Shown here piece after piece: positions 24,701 to 35,600 of a stretch of DNA of 64,000 bases. Source of the DNA: Onthophagus taurus (taxonomy: Eukaryota > Arthropoda > Insecta > Coleoptera > Scarabaeidae). The notes under the pieces are model-generated. The model searched no databases. It saw only the letters and a list, made by a program, of their open reading frames with translations, and had not been told where the DNA came from. The position numbers and the translations under genes were made by a program. The DNA is taken from positions 5,022,001 through 5,086,000 of the forward strand of contig NC_091968.1 in assembly GCF_036711975.1 (NCBI RefSeq). Reading direction: 5' to 3'. Within the stretch, counting starts at the first letter, position 1. Every line of letters starts with the position of its first letter.

Positions 24701-27619
24701 ACGGGATACTTCCGGTTTTAAATGTCAACCTTAATTTTGTGATATTCATAATCTTTATGAAAAATACTTTAAAATGAGTACAAACACGATGGGGTTGTCT
24801 CAAAAAATAACCGAGATATTAACTTTTTTAATGGTTTGTAGCCAACTTCACTTTGTTAACATTAATTTTATCAACTAGTTGTTGTAACTTTGTTATTTTT
24901 TGAGATAAAACAGTCGAATTTGAATTCATTTTAACGGATTTTTTGTAAAGATTAAGAATAAAACAAAATTAAAGTTGACATTTATTACCGGAAGTCGCCC
25001 ATTAAACATTTTTATAGTTAAATATGGTTTGTTTGTAATGATTTTAATGAATGTTTGTTGATTATTACAAAAAGGATACATTTAACTTTAAAAATAATTG
25101 AAGTACGGGGTACTTCCGGTTTTAAATGTCAACCTTAATTTTGTGATATTCATAATCTTTATGAAAAATCCTTTAAAATGAGTTCAAACACGATGGGATT
25201 ATCTCAAAAAACAACCTAGATATTAACATTTTTAATGGTTTGTAGCCAACTTCACTTTCTAACTTTAATTTTATCAACTTTTTGTTGTATCTTTGTTATT
25301 TCTTGAGATAAAGTAGTGAAGTTTGGCCTCATTTTAAAGGATTTTTCGTAAAGATTAAGTATATAACAAAATTAAAGTTGGCATTTATTACCGAAAGTCG
25401 CCCCTTAAACGTTTTTTGGGTTAAATATGGTTTGTTTGTAATTATTTTAATGAATGTTTGTTGAATATTACAAAAAGTATATATTTAACTTTAAAAATAA
25501 TTGAAATACGGGTTACTTCCGGTTTTAAATGTCAACCTTAATTTTGTGATATTCATAATCTTTACGAAAAATCTGTTAAACCAAGTTCAAACACGATGGG
25601 GTTATCTCAAAAAATAACCGAGATATTAACATTTTTAATGGTTTGTAGCCAACTTCACTTTGTTAACTTTAATTTTATTAACTTTTTGTTGTATCTTTAT
25701 TATTTTTTGAGATAAAATAGTCGAGTTTGGACTCATTTTAATGGATTTTTCATAAAGATTAAGTATATAACAAAATTAAAGTTGACATTTATTACCGGAA
25801 GTCGCCAATTAAAGATTTCTTTACTTAAATATGGTTTGTTTGTAATCATTTTAATGAATGTTTGTTGAATATTACAAAAAGTATACATTTAACTTTAAAA
25901 ATAATCGAAATACGAGATACTTCCGGTTTTAAATGTCAACCTTAATTTTGTGATATTCCTAATCTTTGTGAAGAATCCTTTAAAATGAGTTCAAATACGA
26001 TGGGGTTATCTCAAAAAATAACCGAAATATTAACATTTTTAATGGTTTGTAGCCAACTTCACTTTGTTAACTTTAATTTTATCAACTTTTTGTTGTATCT
26101 TTGTTATTTTTTAAGATAAAATCGTCCAGTTTGGACTCATTTTAAAGGATTTTTCGTAAAGATTAAGAATATAGCAAAATTAAAGTTGACATTTATTACC
26201 GGAAGTCGCCCCATGAACGTATTTTGGGTTAAATATGGTTTGTTTGTGATCATTTTAATGAATGTTTGTTGAATGTTGAATGTTTGTTGAAATATTAACA
26301 TTTTTAATGGTTTGTAGCCAACTTCACTTTGTTAACTTTAATTTTATCAACTTTTTGTTGTATCTTTGTTATTTTTTGAGATAAAATAGTCGAGTTTGGA
26401 CTCATTTTAAAGAATTTTTTGTAAAGATTAGGAATATAACAAAATTAAAGTTCACATTTATTACCGGAAGTCGCCCATTAAACATTTCTTTAGTTAAATA
26501 TGGTTTGTTTGTAATCATTTTAATGCATGTTTGTTATAAAAACTATACAGTCTTTGAGATCAAAAAGGATTAACGATGTTGAAAATCAATGAATTAGGTT
26601 AGAAGAATTTAGGAAATAATTTATAATAAACATTATTTCATACTTACCAATAAAAAATAAATGTAAAACTCGAATATTAAACGGTTGATATCGATGTGAT
26701 AACTTGGAATTTAAAAGTTGTAGAAGCCATAATGATGGTTTTAGAAGTCTCTCAACTAAAGCTGACATCAAAACCAACGTTAGAGGAATACCACACGTTG
26801 CGTAAGCTATGCAGAAAATTTTTCCACTTCTACTTAACGGAGTTACATGTCCATATCCTATTATAAAAAATAATACGATTTGTTTTCGATATATTTTTTG
26901 GTAAATTAATTACCAATTGTAGTAACGACCGTTGTTGAGAAAAATAACGATTGAGCGAAACTCCAGTTTGGTTGATTTGTACAATTTCTCGTCGGCAAAA
27001 CTCCTTTGTTACTAGCACGTACAATTTCTACGATTAAATTTTCTAAATCCTCATCTAAAAAGAAAATAAAATCAATTATTAATTTTTATTTAAAAAAATT
27101 ATTATTTGTACATTTTTAATTTGAAATTAATCGATTTTAGATTTAATTTTAAACACGCGTGCCGCGACACTATCGTTAATTAAACAGCGATAAAATATTA
27201 GTGATTAGTGAATTACCCGAGATTGATTTTAATTAGATTTAAGGTTTAATTAATCTATTTATCAATAAAAATTTTAATAACCTACCTAAAACGTTAGGAT
27301 ATCGATTGTAAAAGTTCCTTTTTGCTTTTAAAACGTCGATTTTAACAGCAGCTTCAGCTGGGCTTTCCAAAAAACTAAACACCATGCTACCGGAAGTTAA
27401 GTAGAGTACATAAAACACCACAAACAACGCAAATAAAACGTGCACACCGAAAAAACCCGATTTTCTTTGATCGAAACCGATCGGTTTTTCTTGAACGATC
27501 AAACCTTTCGCATCAACACGAATATAAACGTTATTGTTGTCGATAAAAACTGCTTTTTTCTTCTTTGTTTGTTGATTTCCAATTTGCATCGTTCCATAAT
27601 TTAACTTCTTTGATTCCAT
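21761..27619 (-). CDS. TWIK-type two-pore domain potassium channel (KCNK1-like), isoform with proximal first exon
   Basis: Five exons, 27286-27619, 26914-27054, 26648-26857, 22100-22288 and 21761-22041, all join in phase 1 with GT-AG borders and give 384 residues. K2P channels carry potassium leak current in the plasma membrane as dimers. Order: cytoplasmic lysine-rich N-terminus; M1 ([18 protein letters not shown]); extracellular cap with an N-glycosylation site NCT; first pore with filter TTIGYG, completed across the exon 2/3 splice; M2; M3 ([19 protein letters not shown]); second pore [12 protein letters not shown], the GLG form typical of TWIK/KCNK1; M4 ([17 protein letters not shown]); and a serine-rich tail. 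With this first exon the cap reads NRYPNVLDEDLEN and lacks the cap cysteine. A second first exon lies at 40424-40601. Confidence 0.9.
22330..26530. repeat. ~404-bp satellite in the channel intron, about 10 copies
   Basis: The marker CTTCCGGTTTTAAATGTCAA recurs near 22695, 23099, 23504, 23900, 24306, 24708, 25114, 25517 and 25920. Each monomer also carries CATTTATTACCGGAAG, so CCGGAAG-type sites appear in both orientations in every unit. One shortened unit at 26270-26300 has a local TGAATGTTTGTTGAA duplication. The array fills the intron between channel exons 3 and 4. Confidence 0.9.
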
Positions 27620-28545
27620 TTTTTTTAATATCTTAATAATAAGGACGGAAAATTTGTTCTTGATAATTTATGGACGAAATCGTCCTTAATCCAATGTTAG
27701 AAAACCGAGTTTTTCTCAATTTTCGTTATTAAATTCCAATATCTTATTAAACTTCTTATCGGTGTTGATTCAAAAAGTTTTCGCACCATTTTGAGCCACT
27801 TTTGATTAAGTTTAAACGAAATTTAAACTAAGAAAAACAAAAAAAAAGTGAATTTGTAAAAAGTTTTTAATAAAAAAAGTTTTCTTTTCAATAAGATTTC
27901 TTTGAAAACTTTAACGAGTTAATTTGGTAAATCTTAAAACGGCGGTTCTTTTATACATAAAGACATTTTTGGGGGGGTTTCACAAAAATCACCAAAACGA
28001 GCTGATATTTCTTGGGTTATCGATGTGTTATGTCAACAAATGCAGAGTGCGAGTTGAACAATCCAGTTCACTCAAAAACACCTTATCTCTTTTTCGCATG
28101 GAAACAATTTTAAGTCGAAACGATTTTTCTCTTTAAAGATTAGAGTGCAATCGAAATTATTTTCTAATCGATAAATCACATCTGCGTACTAAAAATTATA
28201 CGCAAAATGTGATAATAAATTACACAATTTATAAATATTATGAGTTAAGATTTAATTTGACAAAATTTTTTTAAAAAAGAGTTTTAATGATTGGGTAAGG
28301 TTAAGATGGATTCGTTTAAATAAAAATTAAACAATCACCTCGTTATTTTTTTTAAATTAAACAATCTTAAATTAAAACTTAAAACATTGCTATATTATGG
28401 TAATAAGTAATAACATTACCACACACGATAACAAAAATCTATTAAAAACATCGAATATGACGAATCCTTATCATTTTATAAACATTTTTGTTTATATATT
28501 TCAAAATCAAATAGTGCCACGTTGTCTAGTAAAGCAAAATTTAAT
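27620..28545. other. Upstream flank of the proximal channel exon
   Basis: Contains the leader of the minus-strand transcript that starts at the proximal channel exon, so a promoter is expected here if that isoform is made. No coding exon is recognised; an open frame at 28397-28594 runs into repeat sequence and looks fortuitous. Confidence 0.4.
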
Positions 28546-29470
28546 TGCGGTAAAATCTCGATGTAATAAAATACAACAATTTAGCCCTGAATAACAACTA
28601 AAACTAGAACTAACAATAGACCTAGAACTAGAAACATTCAGGTTTAGCCGTCTTAATAGACGAAAGGCTAAATCCGAATGTTTCTATTTCTAGGACTAGT
28701 GTTAGTTCTAGTGACTGTGGTAGGTAGCGCTACGTAACGCTAGATGGTGATAAGTTGTTGTATATTTATATTTAATTAAAACTAGAAGTAACACTAGACC
28801 GAGAACTAGAAACATTCGGATTTAGCCGCACGTCTTTCAAGACGGCTAAACCCGAATGATTCTAGTTCTAGGTTTTGTGTTAGTTCTAGTGATAGTGCTA
28901 GTGTAAAATTAGAACTAACGTCTAGACCTAGAACTAGAAACATTCGGATTTAGCCGCAGTCTCTCAAGACGCCTAAATCCGAATGATTCTAGTACTAGGT
29001 CTTGTGTTAGTTCTAGTGATAGTGCTAGTGAAAAACTAGAACTAACACTAGACCAAGAACTAGAAACATTCGGATTTAGCCGCACGTCTCTTAAGACGGC
29101 TAAACCCGAATGATTCTAGTTCTAGGTCTTGTGTTAGTTCCAGTGATAGTGTAAAACTAGAACTAACACTAGACCTAGAACTAGAAACATTCGGGTTTAG
29201 CCGCACGTCTTTCAAGACGGCTAAACCCAAATGTTTCTAGTTTTAGATCTAGTGTTAGTTCTAGTTTTACTTATCATTCAGTACCAAGTTGTTGGGTATT
29301 TTTATTGAACTAAAACTATAACTAGCACTAGCCCTAGAAACAGTCGGGTTTAGCCGTCTTAAAAGACGCACGGCTAAACCCGAATGTTTCTAGTTCTAGG
29401 TCTAGTGTTGGTTCTTGTGACAGTGCTAGGTAGCGCTAGGTAATACTAGATGGCGCTAGGTCGTTGTATA
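28546..29470. repeat. Cluster of six palindromic hairpins (CTAGTTCTAG family)
   Basis: Six consecutive inverted-repeat units, centred near 28655, 28835, 28965, 29085, 29215 and 29355, each have arms with AACTAGAACTAACACTAGAC and a centre GGGTTTAGCCG...CGGCTAAACCC. A degenerate GTAAAATCTCGATGTAAT at 28549 resembles the pogo-like terminus seen at 14588, suggesting that the hairpins are the interior of that transposon family, amplified in tandem. Confidence 0.8.
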
Positions 29471-29479
29471 TTTTTCTAT

Positions 29480-30180
29480 TTATGTAAAAAATCTTTTATG
29501 AATAATTCAACTTGATTGATTATACCTATAATAAAATTACTACGAAAAAACAATAACTTATTACCTATCAGAAATCATTCTAAAAATGATAGCACCAGGT
29601 AAAATGCTCAACATCGTCGCCATTTAAACCACAAAACCAGGGAGTTTTACATAAAGCTAAATAATATTTAGTTATTACATTTCCCCTAAAAGACTGTACT
29701 GGTTCTGTCACTGTGCTTAGACCTATAATCACATATGAATCGGTAACCTGGTATTGAAAAGCCCGACAGATTTCAGTTATCAGTAAAATTTCACGAATTC
29801 AACGAGTAGCTGGATTAGCAATCTTTAGTGCAATAAGCACAACGCCAACTCTAGCAACGGATGTTCTGCTTAGTCTATTTCCTTTGCATTTGCATATAGA
29901 AAAGTAGCTAGAACTACCATTTGCAGATTTGAGCAATATGCTCAAAACTGCTCCAACATGTCCTACCAATGGGCTGTGGAAAACACTATAAACACTGATA
30001 TTGTGCCATCAATGCCATCAGATTTGACGGCATCACTACCTGGATCATAGACGCCGAAAGAGATCGGGGCAGGAGTATACTGCCAGATACCTCAGATTAA
30101 CCCTTAAAGATTTGAAGGAGGGAAAGCGACACTGTTATTTAGGCACTAAACCCAGAATCCAGAAACTGTAAGAAAGGGGA
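29480..30180. other. No gene recognised; probable old repeat
   Basis: Higher GC than its surroundings and next to a broken piggyBac transposase, but I recognise no protein or terminus. Probably remnants of mobile DNA. Confidence 0.3.
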
Positions 30181-31140
30181 TGGGAAACTCTTTGTTAATC
30201 CTGATTCGTCTGAAATAAGTCCCTGGAAATGCATGGAAATATGTTAAAAACCTTATAAACATTGTCTGAATCTGAGGGCAAAATTTTAAAATCCCTTTTA
30301 ACAATTCTTGGAAAACCCGGAAATACTTAAAAATCTCTTAATTTCTTAGGAAAACTTCGGAAATTTATTGGCAATGGTCGTCACGTACTTGAAAATAGTT
30401 TAAAACTCTCTGTTAATCCTGATTCATTTCAAATAAGTCCCTGGAGCCCTTTGACAGATTTGGAAACTTTCAAAATCCCTGACGTTTCTTGGAAATTATC
30501 AGGAACTGCATGGAAATATGTTAAAAACCTTATAGATATCATCTGAAGTCTTAAAATTTAAATTCATTGCCGCTAAATTTTAAAATTCCTTTTAACAGTT
30601 GTTGGATATCCTCGGAAATACTTAAAAATCTCTCAATTTCTTAGGAAAAGTTCGGAAATTGATTGGAAATGGGCGTCACGTTCTTGGAAATGGTTTAAAA
30701 CTCTCTGTTAATTCTGATTCATCTCAAAAAAGTCCCTGGAGCCCATTGAGAGTTTTTGGAAACTTTCAAAATCCTTGACGTTTCTTGGAAATTATCAGGA
30801 AGTGCATGGAAATATGTTAAAAACCTTATAGACATCGTCTGAAGTCTAAAAATTGAAATTCATTGTCGCTAAATTTTAAAATTCCTTTTGACAGTTCTTG
30901 GAAATTCTCGGAAATACTTAAAAATCTGTCAATTTCTTAGGAAAAGTTCGGTAATTTATTGGCAATGGTCGTCACGTTCTTGAAAATGGTTTAAAACACT
31001 TTGTTAATCCTGATTCATCTCAAATAAATCTCTGGAGCCCTTTGACAGTTTTTGGAAACTTTCAAAATGCTTGACATTTCTTGGAAATTATCAGGAAGTG
31101 AATGGTAATATGTTAAAAACCTTATAGATATCCTCTGAAG
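30180..31140. repeat. ~296-bp tandem repeat, about 3 copies
   Basis: The phrase CTCTGTTAATCCTGATTCAT then AAGTCCCTGGAGCC recurs near 30409, 30703 and 30999, with a diverged copy near 30190. Other shared blocks are CTTGGAAATTATCAGGAA and TGGAAATATGTTAAAAACC. It abuts the 3' end of the piggyBac relic directly. Confidence 0.8.
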
Positions 31141-31142
31141 TC

Positions 31143-32090
31143 TTAAAATTGAAATTCATTTCCGCTAAAGTGACGGATGAACGAATAAAGTTTTGCGGAT
31201 GTTTGAGTCTCTTGACTCCGATGTGGAATTATCTGGTCAAGAAAATGAAGAAAATTGTCTACCGACGAAGAACCGGATAATATAGCAATTAGTGAATAAA
31301 GTGTTGCACAAAAGTATTTCTGCGGAACAAACAGGTTCAAATGGTCAGCAACTAGACATATAAGAACACCGGCCAACCTGCGTTGTATAAATATACTAAA
31401 TGTTACCCGAATAATTTTCTTTTCTTTTCGAGAAAATCTTTTCGCAGAATGAATTGGATTCACCCCTGATGAATTTGAATATAAATTGACAATACTATCG
31501 TCATGCCATTTTACAGCAATTATATTTTGGCCATTAACTTTTTTATAATCGTAGCATCCCCTTGGGTCTTTCTTCATTTTTTTAGAATCCATCAGAGGAC
31601 TAGCTGGTATACGATTTTCACGAATGGTGAATTTCAAATTTTTATTGGATAGAAGCTCCAATAGCGGCAAGGTGGAAAAGAAGTTGTCAAAAAAAAAGTG
31701 TATTGGTTCATTAGGCCATTTTTTCGTCGGCATATTCTAAAACAACTGCAGGCCCTGCACCGTATGCACTATACTTAGTGCTGATATTTGTTGACGCGCC
31801 TTGGTACGACTCGAACCAGTTGACATAGTTTGCCAAGTATAAACTGTTTACAGCCATGACGACCAACGTATGCTACCATGGCTTCATCAACGCAATGCAT
31901 CTCCTCGCATATACTATTTTCTAAAAGGATTTTATTCAGATGTTGGAATAAAGGCCTCACCTTTGCGAATTAGTCTCTTGCTTCTATTTTAGTAGTATCT
32001 GCAAGATGAAAATGGGACATAATATATTCAAAATTATTTCGACTTATTGCTTCAGACACCAAACACATTTAGACTGTCTTTTTCATACTC
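31143..32090 (-). pseudogene. piggyBac transposase relic (catalytic core region)
   Basis: Minus-strand frames give, in order, ISRNNFEYIMSHFHLADTTK, VRPLFQHLNKILLE, the DEAMVAYVGRHGCKQF motif of the DDE core, then after a frameshift and deletion HFFFDNFFSTLPLLELL, TIRENRIPASPL, KKMKKDPRG and NIIAVKWHDDSIV, all typical piggyBac family segments in the expected order. Stop codons and frameshifts (for example near 31960 and 31740) break it. The last third (RRLAGVLICLV onward) is scrambled compared with the family. Non-functional as read. Confidence 0.8.
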
Positions 32091-32200
32091 CCAGTACATT
32101 CTCCTTCTTGGTACTTGCATGTATCCACTGAGTAATAGTACACCTATGAATGCTTTTATTTCTGTTTTCTCTAATCTTAGGTGGTGATTCTTCTGATTAG

Positions 32201-32371
32201 TTCTATAGTATAGATATTCGTTTTGATCACAGGGACCACTACATTATACCTCAAGATAAGCAGACTAGATGCGTCCATTGTCATCAGAAGACCACCACTA
32301 GATGTTTAAAGTGTGAAAAGGGTCTAGAAGTGAAGTGTTTCCTTTCATATCATACACAAACTAACAATTAG
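32201..32371 (+). pseudogene. piggyBac C-terminal cysteine-rich domain fragment, inverted relative to the core
   Basis: The plus strand reads RFDHRDHYIIPQDKQTRC, then CHQKTTTRCLKCEKG and CFLSYHTQTNN before a TAG stop. The paired cysteines and final histidine match the RING/PHD-like zinc-binding tail at the C-terminus of piggyBac transposases. It lies just upstream of, and on the opposite strand to, the catalytic relic at 31143-32090. Confidence 0.65.
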
Positions 32372-32405
32372 ATTTGTTACTCCTTAAATGCCCACCGTAT
32401 ACTAT

Positions 32406-33618
32406 ACAGGGTGTATCTGAGTGACGTGCCCAAACTGCAGGGGGTGATTCTTTAGGCAATTTTAAGGGTACTTTCTCATATAAACTATCAGCGATTTCAA
32501 CTCCCCTGCGGAGCTACGCCCCTTCAAAAGTGGCGAAAAATTTTGGTTTATTTTATTTTTCCCGAAAACCATTAACACCAAGAAAATGAAATTTGGGAAA
32601 TATGTTTAGCTTATAATAGGGCATGTTTCGAGCCTATTTGTACTTTCAATCTTCCCTTCTAAGTTACTAAACATAACCACCCCCGTTCAATTTTTGTCTA
32701 GATCTTTTTTATGACGATGATAAATACATTGGAAATATTTTATTTAGATAGACGAAAATATTCTAAAACTTGTTTGCCTCTCTGACGTTCTTCGAAAAGT
32801 TAATAGTTTCTGAGAAAAAAATTAATTAAGCAAACACTAACTGTTAAGCTGTAGCGTTGTTAATCGAAAGTTGGAATGAATTTTAAAAGAAAAAATCTTA
32901 GCAGGCTTAGCAATCTTTGTCAGAAATATTTTTGACGTTTAAATGTCAGTGGTTTTCTTACTATTATTATTGTTTTATTTAAAATTTTGAAACGTCGAGT
33001 GAACGAGCGTAAATGCGGTAGAACTTTATTCATAAATTAATTTGAAAAACAATAATAATAGTAAGAAAACCACTGACATTTAAACGTCAAAAATATTTCT
33101 GACAAAGATTGCAAAGCCTACTAAGATTTTTTCATTAAAAATTCATTCCAACTTTTGATCGACAACCTCGTTGTTGAACGGGCGTTCAAGTGTTTGCTTT
33201 ATTATTTTTTTTCTCAAAAATTAGTCGTTTTTGGAAAAAGTTTAGAGAGACAAAAAAGTTTTAGGATACTTTCATCTACCTATGTAATTTCTTTGTAATG
33301 TTTTTACCCTCTGCATAACAAAATTTTAGCAAAAATGTAAAGGGGGTAGTTACGTTTAGTAGTTTAGAAGGATAGGTTGAAAGTACAAATAGGGTGAAAA
33401 CGTGCCCTACTACCAGTTAAACATATTCCCCAAATTTCGTTGTCCTAGCGTTTATGGTTTTTGAGAAAAAAAAATTAAACCAAAATTTTCCGCCATTTTT
33501 GGAAGGGTGTAGCTCCTTAGGGGAGCCCAAGTCGCCCATAGCTTATATATCAAAGTACCCTTAAAATTGCCTAAGGAATCACCCCCTGAAGTTTGGGCAT
33601 GTCATTCAGATACAGCCT
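32406..33618. mobile_element. 1.2-kb foldback element with arms of ~600 bp
   Basis: Almost the entire element is one inverted repeat. The left end CAGGGTGTATCTGAGTGACG is matched inversely by the right end (ATTCAGATACAGCCT). Inner pairs include GATTCTTTAGGCAATTTTAA against its complement near 33555, and ATGTCAGTGGTTTTCTTACT (32944) against its complement near 33065. The centre is near 33000-33030. No protein is encoded. A transcript would form a long hairpin. Confidence 0.85.
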
Positions 33619-33622
33619 ATAT

Positions 33623-33941
33623 ACAGGATGATTCAAAACACCGCTGACGACTTCTAAAGCAGGTAATACATCAAAAATTAAGATGAAAAGTCTTAATATA
33701 CATGGGGTCGCAAATGCCTCCTTAACGAGATATGGCGGGTCAAAGTTTCTTTAAAATTAACCATTATCTGCAATAAAAAGCCAAATTTTTTATGTAAAGT
33801 GATCAATTATCTGTCAATTGGTCTCTTACAAAACTTTTGTTTGATTGATCTAATAAATTTTCTACAAACGTGTTTTTCTTAAAAACTATTGCTTTGATCA
33901 ACGTTTTAAAAGTCTGTCAGCGGTTTTATGAATCACCCTGT
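33623..33941. mobile_element. Small inverted-repeat element, with a second copy starting head to head
   Basis: Left end TACAGGATGATTC followed by ACCGCTGAC; right end, as reverse complement, TACAGGGTGATTCATAAAAC. Immediately after, at 33950, another copy of the same end begins in the opposite orientation, making the palindromic junction GAATCACCCTGTAC / GTACAGGGTGATTC (33930-33963). No coding capacity. Superfamily not assigned. Confidence 0.6.
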
Positions 33942-33963
33942 ACGTACTGTACAGGGTGATTCA

Positions 33964-34376
33964 TAAAACCGCTAGTACGGCTTGAATTTTGTATTTTTCA
34001 AAATAAATTTTTAATTTGCTTTACAAAATTTGTTTATGTATAGCTTAAACACTAACCTCTCAGAACATCTACTCATAAACAACCACCAAATTTGTATGGG
34101 CATATCTGGGTTAAGTAGAATTCTATGTATTAAATAGATAATATTAAGATAATATCTTTTCTGTTTTATACTGGTGAAGGTTTTTCTGTAATTAATTTTT
34201 ATACTTCATGTTTCAAAATCTTCCTTCAAATAAAAAAATTTATGACAAGCTGTGACATATTTTTGAAAATATTTTCATCAGATTAATTTAGTCATGGGTT
34301 AAACACTAAAAAAAAATTCAAAAAAAAAATCCTTTTGTGCTGGTTCTCTTCGTAAAATATTTTTGTAAAATCGGGT
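33964..34376. other. Upstream flank of the Pam16 gene
   Basis: AT-rich sequence without repeats of the neighbouring families beyond the first ~30 bp. It should contain the promoter and short leader of the plus-strand Pam16 gene if that gene is transcribed independently. Confidence 0.35.
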
Positions 34377-34766
34377 ATGTGGCGTTTGTTAAAAATATTG
34401 GGTCGATTAACGATCAACGGTACAAAAGTCGTTTATAACACGTTGACGAAATCGCTTCGCGAAGAAATCGAACTGAGTAATCAAATGGCGAAGATCCGAC
34501 GGACGGAGTTAAATCAGGATGGATTAAATCGATCGTCGATGAGTTTAGACGAGGCGATGAAAATTTTAAATATCGAAATAACGGATAAAGTGGATAAAGA
34601 GATAGTAGATCGACAATTTCGAAAATTGTTCGAGTTAAACGATAAAAATTCCGGTGGAAGTTTTTATCTTCAATCGAAAGTATTCAGGGCAAAAGAACGA
34701 TTATATTCGGAGATTAATGCGGAAAAGAAAAATTTACAATTAAACGAAACAAATAAGCAAAAATAA
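34377..34766 (+). CDS. Pam16: Pam16/Magmas-like subunit of the TIM23 import motor, single exon
   Basis: 129 residues. Pam16 is a J-like protein at the matrix side of the mitochondrial inner membrane that binds and restrains Pam18 in the presequence import motor. The C-terminal half, about residues 56-112, carries LDEAMKILNIEI and then FELNDKNSGGSFYLQSKV and FRAKERL, an unmistakable Pam16 signature; the HPD motif of true J domains is absent, as usual for Pam16. The N-terminal segment (MWRLLKILGRL) is diverged from the usual MAKY-type start but keeps a hydrophobic stretch and the R-E-E pattern. There is no intron; AATAAA lies at 34801, 35 bases after the stop. The gene lies in the long intron of the channel on the opposite strand and is richer in CG-containing codons than its surroundings. 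It could be the sole gene or an intact retrocopy. Confidence 0.85.
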   Translation: MWRLLKILGRLTINGTKVVYNTLTKSLREEIELSNQMAKIRRTELNQDGLNRSSMSLDEAMKILNIEITDKVDKEIVDRQFRKLFELNDKNSGGSFYLQSKVFRAKERLYSEINAEKKNLQLNETNKQK

Positions 34767-34769
34767 GAA

Positions 34770-35600
34770 AAATTTGATTTTAAGACATTATTTTTTGATA
34801 AATAAAATATTTTATTATATTAATTTATTTGGACTAATTTATTTACTCAGGTTCAACACTGTTTGGTGTTTACTAATTTCATTTTTAATTAGAATGCAAA
34901 GGAAGATTTTATAAGTTCAGCAAAGATTATCAAAAGGGGAGTTATAAAGAAATGCGATAACAAGCAAATTTGTGTCGGAAGTTTCCAATTAATTATTGCA
35001 AACCATGAAACTCGTATTATTATTAATTAATTGTTTACGTATTTGAAAAGAAATCAATATTGATTGGGGAAAGCGACCGCATTGGTATGGTTTAAAGCCA
35101 ATTCTAGTTATTCAAAATGGAACAAGGACAATATTTGTGCAAAATTAATGAAATTATTTGTAAACCTGAAAGCCATCTTTAAGCTCAAAATATTCACATA
35201 AAAGCAAACATTATATAGCAAAGCATAAAATCACAAACATTACCAGACTTATAGTCTTGAAGTCCACAGTGGCTAGTCACTTGAATGTAAGATCCCTCAA
35301 ATTCCAAATATAAGACTTTATGATGTCAAAATAGTATGGATTAATAAATAATCAAATGAAAATAGTGATGAAGTGACCAAAACGGCAGAATTTATTAACC
35401 TATCTAAACCCATAATCTCAGTAACCTAACTTAACATTCCTTTAAGGTATTATGGGTATTTGAAAACACTGACCTTATTTAACATTCCTTCACGGTATGT
35501 TGCCATTACAAAAGTAAACTAACCTCACTCAACATTCTTAACCCGGATGATTGACATTTCAAAACAAACCTAACCATACCTAACATTCCTTACCTTACCT
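34770..35600. other. Intron sequence between Pam16 and the 345-bp satellite, no gene
   Basis: Contains the Pam16 3' end, then AT-rich sequence. From about 35390 to 35600 there are loose repeats of CCTAACTTAACATTCCTT type, about 70-80 bp apart. No coding exon is seen. Confidence 0.4.

Noticed and set aside
22330..26530. Channel exons hidden in the 404-bp array
   Set aside because: Exons 3 and 4 on either side join in phase and restore a continuous M2-M3 region, so no further coding exon is needed there.
28546..29470. Possible CRISPR-like array because of regularly spaced palindromes
   Set aside because: The palindromes are long hairpins dispersed in a eukaryotic genome, without spacers of constant length or cas genes; a MITE-type repeat explains them.
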